A DNA stretch of 64,000 nucleotides from Apostichopus japonicus (lineage: Eukaryota; Echinodermata; Holothuroidea; Aspidochirotida; Stichopodidae), in NCBI RefSeq assembly GCF_037975245.1, contig NC_092569.1, forward strand, positions 18,781,001 through 18,845,000, read 5' to 3'. Shown piece after piece: positions 1 through 11,589 of the stretch (position 1 is its first letter; every line of letters starts with the position of its first letter). The translations under genes and the position numbers were made by a program. The notes under the pieces were generated by a model. It ran no database searches and was not told where the DNA came from. It was given only the letters and a program-made list of their open reading frames with translations.

Positions 1-189
1 GGGTTTATGTAAAATTGTTCTTGTATTTAAAATGGCACAAAATCACCAAGCTTCCTACATCTCTTTCTTTCAATACAAATTAAAACTTCACAAATTTCAT
101 GTTTTTTGTGTGTTTTTTTTTTCATTTTTTTTTTGTTAGGTTCACAGAATGTTTCTTCCTTTCTTTTTTCTATTTCTTCAAATCCTTAG

Positions 190-292
190 ACTTCCCAACA
201 CCAGTTTCTGTTTTGTGCAATTTAAAGATCAGGAAGCTGCTGAAAGTACCATGAAGAGAATCAATGGAAAGCCTATACCAAATGCACCACAT
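190..292 (+). CDS. trnau1ap: trnau1ap coding exon a (RRM1, second half)
   Basis: Acceptor AG at 188-189, donor GTGAGT at 293. One leading base completes a codon, then 34 codons. It encodes the RNP1-like strand (FCFVQF) and the helix plus INGKPIP strand of RRM1. An earlier AG at 139-140 would add a hydrophobic stretch unlike any RRM. Confidence 0.85.
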
Positions 293-3200
293 GTGAGTGT
301 GTACAATCTAACCTGTCACCACTGTGCACGGAACAGTCCCGGCTTTGGCACAAAAACAAAGCTGCTGAAGTTTCAAAGGGTGTATATAGCATTTCAAGAA
401 GGTCTTTATTGCAAAGGATTTAAATTTTCAAAGTTCTTTAGTGCAGCGAGCTTAATAAGTACTGTGTTGGGACTTAGTTTAATACTCATAACAATCAACT
501 TTAATGACAGAATGTACAGTAGGCTAGAGTGACAGTAGACCTAACCTCCACTGAGCTGAAATTGTACGTAGTCTATATTCTTGGTTATTGTCAGTCCAGT
601 TCAGAGCTTTATAAGTACTGTGTTGGGACTTAGTTTAATACTGATAAAAATTAATACTCATAAAAATCAACTTAAATGACAGAATGTACAGTAGGCTAGA
701 GTGACAGTACTCCACTGAGCTGAAATTGCTGTACGTAGATATTCTTGGTTATTGTAAGTACAATCTGGAAAGAAAAATTAAACCAGATAAAATCATAAAA
801 CAAAATGAAGAAGATTTCTTTATTTTTCGTATAGTAATAAATACAGCAACATTGAAATGATGAGTTTGATTTGACTTTAGAAGATTTATTTTTTTCCTTC
901 TAAAAAGTCCAGGTTTTGTGTTTTGGAAATTTCTAGGTTTGCACCATTTTGGGAGGGAGGGGGGTAAGGGGCATTCAGCAGGTCTGACCACAGACTGTAC
1001 TGTGTCGTTGGTATACCATTTCAAGTTCAGTACACTGGATAGCATGCATACATATTGGTATACTGACACACAGTTTTATCATGTTTTTTGCAGTTTGTTT
1101 CTATATTATTTACTTTTCTCTTTTCTTCTTTTATCAGCTCAAGTTCAATCTGGCACCTACAAGGAGTGGATCAGAACGAGAGTCGCCCCATCAGAGGTAT
1201 GTCATGAGGAGTCATGATTCTGGAGACACAGGAGAGTCCTCCCCCCTCCCCTTTCCCTTCCCCTCTGCCTCCCCTCCCCAGTTTGTGAAAATAAATGCCC
1301 CCTTTTAAAGTTAGAAAGTGTCCCTTTTTGTATAATCTTTCCAGTTTGTAAATTTATGATAAAGTTTTCTTTTGTTATTTGAACAGTAGCCTATCATGAA
1401 GAAGTTTTAAAAATAGCAGAATTTAATTACAATGTGGCCATTTGGGGAACAATTCACAACCCCCCAAAATGTTTTACTGAGAATTTGTGGTACACAATGC
1501 ACTTAGTGTCCATTTTGTAAGGAGGATTTTAGGTGACTTTGTGACGTGCTCTTGAAATAAAAGTCACACTACCCTTCAAAGTCTGTTCTCTCCTCCTCAC
1601 CCCCTCCCCCCTCACCCTCTCTGTAGTGTTAAACTTAAGGATGCCCATTGGTCACACTGCCCAAATAGAAACAGTAAAAATAGTTCCATCCTTTAACTGT
1701 TCTCAGGAAATCAGAGTTCTCTTTGTTTGTGGGGAATCTGACAGAAGATGTGACAGAGTCCGAGTTGCTTCATTTCTTCAGCTCCAGATACTCAACAGTT
1801 AAGGAAGCAACATGTAAGTGCTTTTCATCAACTTACATCATGTGTTGGTTTGACAATTTTTCCATAAAGAATCACAATTTTGAGGTCCAAATTAACAATG
1901 TAGTCACAGTATACACTAGAATACTGTAAGATAAACACAATGTTATGAATCACATTACTAGGGAATCAAACTTAAAGCCTCATCGTGCATTACATTATAA
2001 TCACACACTAATCGCTCCCTAACTCCTTAAACGTCCCTAATCCTATTGTGTACAGTAGTATATAATCATATGCAAAGCTTTGGCCCATTACAGAGATGGA
2101 GCAAATAAAAAACAGCAAACCAAAACATGGTGTCCGGTTGTAGTTATGGGTTTGGTTGATATGAAAACACCTGTGCTATACCTTGTACAGGATATATGCT
2201 GGGGTACATATTTTAAGCAATCACCATGCCTAGTACCATTATGCAATGTCTCCCTCACTCACAACATTATTGCAGCAGAGAGCGAGAGAGAGCGGTTGGA
2301 GGAAACATTTCAATAAATACCACTGAGACATTAGTTGCTACCCTTGCTCTGAGTGTCTCAACAGTTGTTTACTGTGTACAATATGTGTAGGCTCCATATT
2401 GATGTCTAGACAAATGATTGCACATGCAGCAGGTTTCATGTTTTGGTAAACATAGAGGGGTATTTTTGTTTGCTTTAATTTGGATTCCTGCAAATGGACC
2501 AACATTTGTAGGAAAAAAGTACCTTGTCATGATTATGTGATAGTTTACTACAGAATAGCATCAAAATAAGATTCCTTAGACAGTCAGGATGGAATGCACT
2601 CTAGACCTTAAAAAGATTTTTTTTAAATTTCAAGTTTGGGTACTAATGATAAATTTCTCCAGGTTTGATGCCAGTTTAAGCCTAAGAATGTGTAGTTTTT
2701 CTTTATACCATTCTATATACCATTTCATGATCCAGTTATGTTTACTAAATACAATCTTCTCTCTCTCCCTCTTTGCATTTTGTTCCATTTCCTCTCATGC
2801 TCTCTCCTATGTAGTATGTAAAAGTCCAGACGGACTTTCAAAAGGGTTTGGCTTTGTTCGATTTTACAATGAACGTGATCATCTGGAGGCCTTGAGAAGA
2901 ATGGATGGCGTTAGAGGACTAGGCAGCAGAACCATATATGTCAAGCTTGCTACACCAAGACCCAGGTAATAAAATCGTTTCTGCTATTCATGGATTCTTT
3001 ATTTCCTTGTCTTAATGAATTGATCTACCGGTAACATTGCACTACATTTGGTTTATCTGTTTATAAGTCAGGTGAACATGTTCTTAGTATTCTTACTTTT
3101 CTTACTAATTAATATGCCGATCTCTCTAACTAGCAACCGTTTGAACAGTTTATTTAAAATTCCAACGGGAGATTATGAATATGCAATAATAGTATTGGCA

Positions 3201-6200
3201 ATCTGCTGTAGTGTTAGTGATTATAAAATTAACATACAGCTGAATGCTTTATTGCCAGTAAACAAGAGTCAAATATTTCAATATTTATTGAAAATTTTCT
3301 ACCAACCTACAAGAAGAAAAGAGGAAAACTTATAGAGCCATATTTAGGTGTCAATGGAAACCTATGAATTTGCTTTTCCGAAAGCAATTGAAGAATTAGA
3401 AATTATTTCAGAATTAACAAATTGCGGGTTTGGCTTAGGCAATTTATTTATAGATTATTTATAATTAAATCTGTATTGTTTAATAGTTTATAAATTTCAA
3501 CTTCACTGTTCAAGTCTTACAAAAGAGATAACCACACCATGAAATATCCACCCCCCCCCCAACAAAAAACCACAAATTATTCAAACACTGTAAGTTTAAT
3601 AATCAGGCAGTATCCTAAAGGGTGGATAAGCTAAGGTCTTTGAGATGAGAGATGTCTAAACTAGATTTTTGTGCAATATGTTACAAATATCTCAGGGAGT
3701 AATTAAGAATTCAAATTTTGTGTAGCATTTTTAAGATTCTGGAGTTTTTTCTTTTATAAAATACTATGGTATCACATAGAAAAATTGCTATACAATTTTT
3801 GCATTTGTATAGCAATTTTCCCATTTTGCATTATGATTCTAGATAAATTATTCTGTCTCTTGTATCAGAAATGCAGTTAACTGCCATTTCAGTAGAGGGT
3901 GGTACTATGGAAGGTTGAATGCTCCTTGTACAGACCCCTCTCTTTTTCTGGTGGACAAGTTTATCAATTATACCAAGTGTTTATAAAACTTGGTAATTAT
4001 GATGCATCAAAATAATACCTCCTGGCAGATTTCTTTCTTTTTATTTCATCAAGTGAATTTAAGATTGATGAGAAAGTAATAATTGGAGCCTGGTTTTGGA
4101 ATTCGGTTGGTTTGGTAATTCGGTTGACTTGACCAAATATTTATGAATAGCCACTTGAATAATAAAGAGAGAATATTTTCATCCCTGAAGCACTGGAGAC
4201 AAAGTAAAACAAATACGGTCACCCCTCAAAGAGCGTATTTTCGGTAGTGGTTAACTGTACCCTCACTCGTTATGGCGATCGTGCCTTTTCTGTCGCTGCG
4301 CCTTCTCTTTGGAACAAACTCCCATTTCACGTTCGTGACTCTCCCTCCCTGTGTATTCTCAAGAGACAACTTGAAACATTTCTGTTTGATTCCTAGTTTC
4401 TTTACTATTTTCCCATTGGTTTCCTTTGTCTCTTTCCTACTTTGTAAAGCTCTTTGAAACGCTCTATTAAGCGCTATATAAGTGTAATTTATGATTATTA
4501 TTATGATTATTAGAATTTATATTTCGCTCTGTTTTCACGCAATTCAAGAGGACGATATACAGAGACTTCTGACAGACAGGAGGAGCACCAAGATACGTAC
4601 GGTTATTACGGTCAGCAGCAACAAACCAATCAGTATCCAACCCAAACACATAGCAGTAACAACAACAATCCATACTATGGCAGCGATGCCTGGTCAGGAC
4701 AGTACCAGCAATACCAGTCACAATATCCACAACCGTACCAGTACCCAAGCCAGCTGAACGAATCACCATCACTGACCAACACCCAGCAGCAGATAGAGGT
4801 AACCTGAACACTTTACTGGTCACTCAGGGGGGTAGGAGCCGGGGGGAATGTGCCCCCCCTGCCCACTTTTTTTCAAACTAGCAAATGTGTCCTACTGAAG
4901 AATAAAATGTGCCCCTTTGATGAGGAACTGTCTTTTGGATATCTTAAGCCTTTGTTAATTTCATATTATATTTTAATTAATTATTTATGTTATTTTGAGT
5001 CATTACATGCTAAAGATGTAACCGAGGTTGCTAAAGACTTTTGTTCAAGGAATGAACACAGGAGGAATGTTTTGGAAAGTTCTAAATTATGGATGGACAG
5101 AAGTACAGATGTAGGTTGATAGAGTCATGTGCACCATAATAGTATTGATAGCATACTAACACATCATATATATTTAAGTGATATTGCCCGCTGTGTATCG
5201 GCTTATAGCATAACGAATGGTGGTTGTGGAGTGAGAAAGTGCCCCTCTGATGTTGTGCCACCCCACTTTTTGGAAGCTTCCTACCCCCCTGCTGATCCCC
5301 CAAGTAGTGAATTCATGCATCAGCTAGTCAATTATACCACTGTCAACACACAATCGACTATTGTACATTATTTGTCAGTGCTGACTTGGATAAAATACAC
5401 AATCGATTGCTTATGATGAAGCTGGTCAAAACAAGTTTATAAACCTCTAGTTGAAGGTTACTCTTAAAGGGATACCCCCACAGGCTGAAGTTATTTATTT
5501 ATGAACCAAAATATTGTGCTGGAAAATTGTATACATCCCAATACAGCTTTGTAGGAGATACGGCTTTATATTTGGAATATTTGGTGGAGTTCTTTGAATG
5601 CATCTGACAATGACAGAGGCAGTGATGTCATTATGACATCATAACATCATGACAATTTGCATGGTATAACAGGAGGTTGCACATGCCTTACTAAGGCCTT
5701 AAGTGTACCAAAAATGACTCGAAAAACTGCCTTACTTGTTGTTTTTTCTGTTTAATTTTTCTCTCTTTTGGACAGAACCCTTCAGGAAAGGAAGAGAAGG
5801 ATGCAGAGAAAGATGAATCTGAAGAGCTCGCAGGTAAATTTTAAGTTGTTTGAAGGAGTAAATCTGAACTGCCACCTCTTACATTGTTAATAATCACATT
5901 ATCACGACAATCTACTGTTTGGCCAAAATTTTGTCTTATTTGCCAAGAACAAGGGAACGAAAAATTCCTTTGTCAAGTTCAAATCGTTCTCTACCAATTT
6001 CCTGAATTTCAAGTCAGGTACACAAAAGCTCTGGCAATAGGAGAATGGGGCAGCTTACATGAAGTTATTTGGAATAGCCTGTGCTTATTTCTTTATATAT
6101 TCTTATTTTCAATGGGCTCTCTGACATTTCTACAGAGGGGGGATGTTATATCCGTCCTAATTTGAGTAATCTGTATTATCTGCTTACAGATCTCTTGTTT

Positions 6201-6698
6201 GAATTAACACAATCACGTGAAAGCGCTCACAACCCAAGTGAACACGCAGGACAAAGTCGTATACAGACATGGTGAGCAAACCAAGTGCTCAGAAAACACA
6301 AGTTGAGGTGCTTAAAACATCACACTTGAAAACTTCATAAAATAGTTTCAAAAGATCCCTTCTTCAGTAGTTACAAACGAAATTGTATCTGTTTATACTA
6401 TACCACTGTCCCTTGAAGGCTGTTTTATATGATCTGTAGTTTCTCGTAACTGGATAGGACCAATGTGATAGTGCCCTCTCTTCATTTTGGTTGTTTTCTG
6501 GAGAGCCCCATTGGCTCCTCAAATCATTTACTTCTGTTTATTTCTCTCTAATTAGATCAAGAGTTACATCTGAATGTGGACTTGATGAACGAAGACTTCA
6601 TCAGAAATAACGAAGAGCTCTACTCGAGCTTGGAGAAGTCCAGATGGCACTTTGTGGACTCGGTGACGACCACCATCGACGAAATTTGTATGACCTGA
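190..6698 (+). CDS. trnau1ap: TRNAU1AP/SECp43-like RNA-binding protein, 5' partial, seven coding exons
   Basis: Exons: 190-292, 1138-1196, 1707-1813, 2815-2965, 4549-4798, 5776-5833, 6556-6698. All phases agree, giving 289 residues to TGA at 6696-6698. The order matches tRNA-selenocysteine-1-associated protein 1: the end of RRM1 (RNP1-like FCFVQF, then INGKPIP), a linker, RRM2 with RNP2 LFVGNL and RNP1 KGFGFVRF, a Tyr/Gln-rich tract (TYGYYGQQ), an acidic linker, and a conserved C-terminal helix region (NEDFIRNNEELYSSL). In vertebrates the family binds tRNA-Sec and supports selenoprotein synthesis; that role is family knowledge. The start and the first half of RRM1 (about 45 residues by comparison with the 287-residue human protein) lie left of the window. 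RRM families can be confused, but the C-terminal block is specific to SECp43. Confidence 0.93.
451..756. repeat. tandem duplication of about 150 bp in a trnau1ap intron
   Basis: The block at about 451-594 recurs at about 609-756 with small indels. Shared words include gtactgtgttgggactt, cagtaggctagagtgacag and attcttggttattgt. It is intronic, between exons a and b. Confidence 0.85.
1138..1196 (+). CDS. trnau1ap: trnau1ap coding exon b (end of RRM1 and linker)
   Basis: Acceptor after a pyrimidine-rich tract ending TTATCAG at 1137, donor GTATGT at 1197. It encodes LKFNLAPTRSG, equivalent to the KRFKLNYATYG strand of the human protein, then a basic linker. It starts in phase 0 and leaves two bases, completed as Arg by the next exon. 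Confidence 0.88.
1707..1813 (+). CDS. trnau1ap: trnau1ap coding exon c (RRM2, first half)
   Basis: Acceptor TCTCAG, donor GTAAGT at 1814. It encodes the RNP2 strand SLFVGNL followed by TEDVTESELLHFF, the first helix of RRM2. Phase joins both neighbours without a frameshift. Confidence 0.9.
2815..2965 (+). CDS. trnau1ap: trnau1ap coding exon d (RRM2, second half)
   Basis: Acceptor TATGTAG at 2814, donor GTAATA at 2966. It encodes the RNP1 strand KGFGFVRF, a helix, and the GLGSRTIYVKLATPRPR strand, matching GLGSKPVRLSVAIPKA in human SECp43. Confidence 0.92.
3781..3819. repeat. perfect 14-bp inverted repeat (AT-rich hairpin)
   Basis: Arms 3781-3794 (aaaattgctataca) and 3806-3819 are perfect reverse complements around an 11-base loop. 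It lies in the trnau1ap intron between exons d and e. No function can be assigned. Confidence 0.8.
4243..4500 (+). mobile_element. 5'-truncated LINE 3' end (non-LTR retrotransposon)
   Basis: Frame 4259-4396 encodes the recurrent C-terminal block of animal non-LTR reverse transcriptases (YGDRAFSVAAPSLWNKLP, then LETFLFDS and a stop). It is followed by a gcgctatataagt motif and an ATT-rich tail. The copy is fixed in the trnau1ap intron, on the gene's strand, ending about 50 bp before exon e. The family (RTE/CR1-like) was not resolved. Confidence 0.75.
4549..4798 (+). CDS. trnau1ap: trnau1ap coding exon e (Tyr/Gln-rich tract)
   Basis: Acceptor TTCAAG at 4548, donor GTAACC at 4799. The reading frame gives a tract rich in Tyr, Gln, Ser and Asn (YGYYGQQQQTNQYP), as expected after RRM2 in this family. 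The acceptor lacks a clear polypyrimidine tract and lies about 50 bp downstream of a LINE tail. Only this acceptor keeps phase with exon d. Confidence 0.85.
4825..5291 (+). mobile_element. short inverted-repeat element, copy 1
   Basis: It begins CAGGGGGGTAGGAGC and ends with the near reverse complement GCTTCCTACCCCCCTG. GC-rich ends flank an AT-rich middle. A second copy lies inverted at 55046-55476. No target duplication is obvious. It lies in the trnau1ap intron between exons e and f, 26 bp from the donor. It looks like a non-autonomous DNA element (MITE-like). Confidence 0.7.
5776..5833 (+). CDS. trnau1ap: trnau1ap coding exon f (acidic linker)
   Basis: Acceptor TTTGGACAG at 5775, donor GTAAAT at 5834. 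It encodes a short Lys/Glu/Asp-rich linker (GKEEKDAEKDESEELA). It starts at a codon boundary and leaves one base, completed as Asp by the last exon. Confidence 0.85.
6556..6698 (+). CDS. trnau1ap: trnau1ap last coding exon g
   Basis: Acceptor CTAATTAG at 6555, TGA at 6696-6698. It encodes DLMNEDFIRNNEELYSSLE and a W-containing end, matching the conserved human C-terminus ([22 protein letters not shown]). This block is the best discriminator from other double-RRM proteins. Confidence 0.92.
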
Positions 6699-8722
6699 AA
6701 ATGTCCAAATTTCATGTCGATGATAGCCATGAGTGACTGACAATTCGGAATACATCGCTGCTCGGCGAATGGTTAAAGGTCATATTTGGCTGGAGGAGGT
6801 GAAGTGATGTTAAATCTTTGAGATGCAGAAGCATTAAACCAGCTCACAATGGTATGCTCTATGGGATAAAGCTGGCATTTATGTTATAGATATTTTACAG
6901 GCTCCAAATGATTAGCAGCATTTGCTCAGTAGCATGATTTCAAACTCTCGTTCAGTCGAGAACAAATCCAACCATTTAGGTTGGACCTATTACATACCCA
7001 TCTGAAACTCTATTAAATAGCTTTAAGATTCAATTCTTATCAGTTTGGGAGTCGATATCTTTCAATGAAATTTGAAAAACTGTAGAGAAGGAAACTTAAA
7101 TGCAAAGAAACAGGACATTCCATTAAGAAATGACAAAAGTTGGCAACTACCAAATGAAGGCGAAAATTATTCATAAGGGGTGTTTTTTTGGTTTGTTTTT
7201 TTACAATTTTGTGGTCTAGCCCTAGAGGAGTTAAACACAACACTTACTGTAGTCTGTCCACAACTAACAGAAAAGTCATTAACAGAGCCATGATAGGTTT
7301 ATGTAACAATTTTGTTGTTTTAAGTATTAAAGATGCTTGAATGAAACATTGGAAATACGAGTGGACATGTCGTCCTGCGTGTTTAAAGGTGGTGTGTTGA
7401 GCATGAACATGTTATTTCAGTGAGTTTCAGTTCATAGCTATAGCGTGCGCCACTCGTTTTTCTTCTTCCTTTTTCTTTAAGTCATTGAGGTGACACTGCA
7501 TAGTGAGCATCACAATGGTTAACATTTGGTTTACTTCATATTTTGGAATTGAAGAGACATGTTCAACAGAATTATGTATCATCTCACTGCTTAGTTAGGT
7601 CAAAGATATGTAAGAGAAAATTGCAATTATTTAAGGACCTGAGTTGGCTACTGTTAATTGGAGTTTTAAGATTATTGGCAAATGGACCGAAATTTTAACA
7701 TGTTGAAGGATTTTAAAATGTATTTTCCTCATTATCTAGCCTCCAAAGTATATGCCTGACAATAGAAGTGTTCAATTTAGACAAATTGAAGTTTTAACGA
7801 GGTAAAACGTTTTAAGAATATTGTTAAAAATTTCTCCATTTATGAGCATGGTTGACCAATTTTTGACTGGCAATAGTGATGATTTTTTTTTGGAATTTTT
7901 TGTTCAGCCTCTGTCAAAATGTTTGAACGGAAGAGTTTACCGAATGCCCAGATAAAGTTAATTTTTCTTTTATTGAAATAGGAATCCATTCAGGATAATA
8001 GAGGGACTAATACCAAATGATGTAAAACATCACATCACCTTATGTTTCCAAAAATTTGGTGAATTCTGCCTTGTTTAGTTTCCATAGCAACCTGTTAACT
8101 TTTGAACGACAACGATTTGTCGAAACATTTTGAGCATTAAACCAACCAAATGACTGAACACTCAAAAACTGAGTAGAAGAATTCCAGAAAGTTTTCTCCC
8201 TTGTTTGAATCATCATTCTAACATGTAGCATGTGTTTCCTGTTTTAATTGAGATGTATTAAAGTGTTTTCAATCTCAAATGTTCAAATAGTTTTACTTTG
8301 TTATTTTCAAGGTTAGATGAGTGGCATTGGGAACAGCCTCCTGCTATTAAGTTTCAAGATCTATTTAGCAGTTGTTCAATGTCAGATGTTTGAACAAATG
8401 ATAAAATAAACAAGTGTTTACACTACTAGATCAATTTTCGAAGTCCCGGTTTCTTTTTTTGTCTAATGGAATTCCTAGAGCCTCGACAGTATAACAGCGT
8501 GTGTCCTATCTCTTAAAACCATATACATCATTGTGAGGTGAAAGGAACAGAGTGGGGTGGGGGTGGGGGTGTTATATACCTATTAGTTTCCAAACATGAA
8601 CAAGGAAGATACTTGCAATATCTAATAAAATGCTGTGGCTTCAGGATTCTTGCCCTAGACCTCCACTACAGTTGTTGATTTACTAGCAAGGTTTGTAATT
8701 GACACAGAGACATTGTAAGGGA
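6699..8722 (+). other. presumed trnau1ap 3' UTR and AT-rich flank
   Basis: No coding sequence is supported. AATAAA signals occur at 8405-8410 and 8624-8629, which would give a 3' UTR of about 1.7-1.9 kb. Which signal is used cannot be told from sequence. Confidence 0.5.
8405..8410 (+). terminator. candidate polyadenylation signal AATAAA for trnau1ap
   Basis: Canonical hexamer downstream of the trnau1ap stop, with a second one at 8624-8629. Assignment rests on position only. Confidence 0.4.
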
Positions 8723-9917
8723 ACCAATGGATTTCAAAGACTGACTACAAATGTACTGGAATATTTAAATAGGGCAGGACTTGTAATATATCAGTGACGT
8801 ATAAACCATGGAGGTTTGAGTACAAACTACCAATGGATTTCAAAGACTGACTACAGATGTTGTACTGAAATATTTAAATAGGGCAGGACTTGTAATATAT
8901 CAGTGACGTATAAACCATGGAGGTTTGAGTACAAACTACCAATGGATTTCAAAGACTGACTACAGATGATGTACTGGAATATTTAAATAGGGCAGGACTT
9001 GTAATTTATCAGTGACGTATAAACCATGGAGGTTTGAGTACAAACTACCAATGGATTTCAAAGACTGCCTACAGATGATGTACTGGAATATTTAAATAGG
9101 GCAGAACTTGTAATATATCAGTGACGTATAAACCATGGAGATTTGAGTACAAACTACCAATGGATTTCAAAGACTGACTACAGATGTTGTACTGAAATAT
9201 TTAAATAGAGCAGGACTTGTAATATATCAGTGACGTGTAAACCATGGAGGTTTGAGTACAAACTACCAATGGATTTCAAAGACTGACTACAGATGTTGTA
9301 CTGAAATATTTAAATAGGGCAGGACTTGTAATATATCAGTGACGTATAAACCATGGAGGTTTGAGTACAAACTACCAATGGATTTCAAAGACTGACTACA
9401 GATGTTGTACTGAAATATTTAAATAGGGCAGGACTTGTAATATATCAGTGACGTATAAACCATGGAGTTTTGAGTACAAACTACCAATGGATTTCAAAGA
9501 CTGACTACAGATGTTGTACTGAAATATTTAAATAGGGCAGGACTTGTAATATATCGTGACGTATCAACCATGGAGGTTTGATTAAAAACTACCAATGGAT
9601 TTCAAAGACTGACTACAGATGTTGTACTGAAATATTTAAATAGGGCAGGACTTGTAATATATCAGTGACGTATAAACCATGGAGGTTTGAGTACAAACTA
9701 CCAATGGATTTCAAAGACTGACTACAGATGTTGTACTGAAATATTTAAATAGGGCAGGACTTGTAATATATCAGTGACGTATAAACCATGGAGTTTTGAG
9801 TACAAACTACCAATGGATTTCAAAGACTGACTACAGATGTTGTACTGAAATATTTAAATAGGGCAGGACTTGTAATATATCGTGACGTATCAACCATGGA
9901 GGTTTGATTAAAAACTA
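8723..9917. repeat. 109-bp minisatellite, 11 copies
   Basis: Unit starts (accaatggatttcaaag): 8723, 8829, 8938, 9047, 9156, 9265, 9374, 9483, 9591, 9700, 9809; the last ends at 9917. Units are 106-109 bp and nearly identical. Each holds tatttaaatag and gtgacgta words. The last six units form two copies of a three-unit block (9265-9590 and 9591-9917) with the same order of variants. It lies between the convergent trnau1ap and parpbp genes. Confidence 0.97.
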
Positions 9918-11125
9918 CAAAGCCTCAATTGGGACTATTATTTATAGTGTAACTGAACACACAAGTATGTGAATGATAACACATTGGAATACTACCAGTT
10001 CTGAGCTGAGGGAGGATTATAAATTATGCCCTCAATAACCAACAAGAATATACTTTATGTTTTTACATGTGTGCCTCACTGTTTATTCAGCCTTTTCTTT
10101 GTCATAAATATATAGTAATCAAATACAATACAGTAAATGCTATAGAAAACTACATTAAAATAAATACAGGAATGTCAAAATATTCCAATCGCTGAATGTG
10201 GACATCTCTACCTACACACCCCCTCCCCACCCCCCCCTTCCAGGCCCACCATCATCTAAACTACAGATGTCAGTACTAATAACATGTGACTTAAAAAAAT
10301 TCTCATAGGTAAACCTTGATGTTAACAAACTGTTCTTTAATACAGGTTGTATTATCACTAAACAAATTCGGTAGAGATATTCCACTTTCAAAAGTAGGCT
10401 ATTCTTGCAAAACAAGTGCATTTTTTTTTTTGTCACAAACCTCAGAAAGTATTTGAGAGTATGGATTGGATGGTGATCCTACTGTGGATCACAAAGGATC
10501 ACCATCTAGGTCGTTACGAAGACACGTATATCTCTCAAAGTTAAAGTTTCCAGATAACAATCTATCTAACTTTTTTTGCACTTTCTTTCTGGGTTTCTGT
10601 ACATACTATATGTTTATTTAATTGTGTAGGCCAGACTGCGTGCAACTGGCTGTGTTAGGGCAACAACAGGTTTTCCATTGGGTTTAACATCAACCGTATT
10701 ATTGGCCTCACATCTGAGCACTACAAAACTTTTAGAAGTTTTCAAAATTAAATTCTTAAAGGCTTTTGATCCGCCAGAATATTCCCAGCCATGAAGAATT
10801 TATTAATGATGGAGTACAAACTATATCGGTGATTCTAACTAGCCTGAGAACGGCAGTGAAACGCTTGTTGAAGTGAACATTTATTGACTAAATTGGGAAG
10901 CAATTAAAGTTGGACAGACTAGAAAGAAAACTGCCATGAAAGAGAAATAATATCCGCAAAGACTTCTTTCCTCTGCGAGTCTTTTTTTTTAGTCCCCAAA
11001 GTTTCATGATTTGTTGACTCATCACTGATATCCCACATTGACCTGTATCTGTTTATTACCATCTTTAAAACTATATAACATTCTTCTTGGCTCAGACTTT
11101 ACAAACATCATTATTCAGATACAGA
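9918..11125. other. intergenic, presumed parpbp 3' UTR at the right
   Basis: No coding sequence seen. On the minus strand an AATAAA lies at 11052-11057 (TTTATT on plus), about 70 bp past the parpbp stop, a plausible polyadenylation signal. Confidence 0.5.
10469..10506. repeat. perfect 12-bp inverted repeat
   Basis: Arms gatggtgatcct (10469-10480) and aggatcaccatc (10495-10506) flank a 14-base loop that itself contains ggatca. Function unknown. Confidence 0.85.
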
Positions 11126-11589
11126 TCATTTCCTAAAAAACTTTGTCAATAACCCTTGACCCTTTATTAATGGATGATTCTTCTTCTTTTTGTCTGTCCT
11201 TGGTTTCTTGGTAACAGCATCTGCCTCCAATTCTAACTTTTTCCTCTTTAGTGAAGGTTTCTTGTTCTTTACCACCTTGCCAGCGGATGGAGTTAATACA
11301 TTCCTTCCGGTAACCTTGCCTTCTTCCTTATCATTTCTACCTCTGGTTTCCTCTGTGATATTACCGTCATTTTCTCGAACGTTTCCCTCGGTTTCCTTTA
11401 TAGTAACTTCATCCGGCTTTTTATCAGTCTGCTCGTTGTGACTGATCTCTCTGAGGACCTCGGTCGGTGATGAACTTCCGCATTCTTCTGATGAGACCGA
11501 GATATGTTTGGATGCACCGAGAGGTTGCAATTCATCTGCGAGTATCAGGGAAGGTGCTACCCAGCCATAATGGGACTTTGTATATGACA
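11126..11589 (-). CDS. parpbp: parpbp last coding exon, disordered tail with PIP box
   Basis: Acceptor CGCCAG, chosen over an upstream CAG because it keeps the frame. It encodes a Lys/Glu-rich disordered tail with basic NLS-like runs (KKPSLKRKK, KKPRTDKKKK) and ends IKGQGLLTKFFRK, the counterpart of human ISGQAKLTQFFRL. TGA at 11126-11128. Confidence 0.92.

Noticed and set aside
141-189. Upstream acceptor for trnau1ap exon a
   Set aside because: Would insert a Phe/Leu-rich stretch into RRM1; the AG at 188-189 gives the expected RRM strand.
749-1217. Overlapping open frames of about 100 codons on both strands
   Set aside because: Intronic; only 1138-1196 of the plus strand is a supported exon, in a different role.
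8723-9917. Regularly spaced repeats that could suggest a CRISPR array
   Set aside because: The whole 109-bp unit is repeated with no unique spacers, and the genome is eukaryotic. The same holds for the 60-bp (12356) and 43-bp (35883) arrays.
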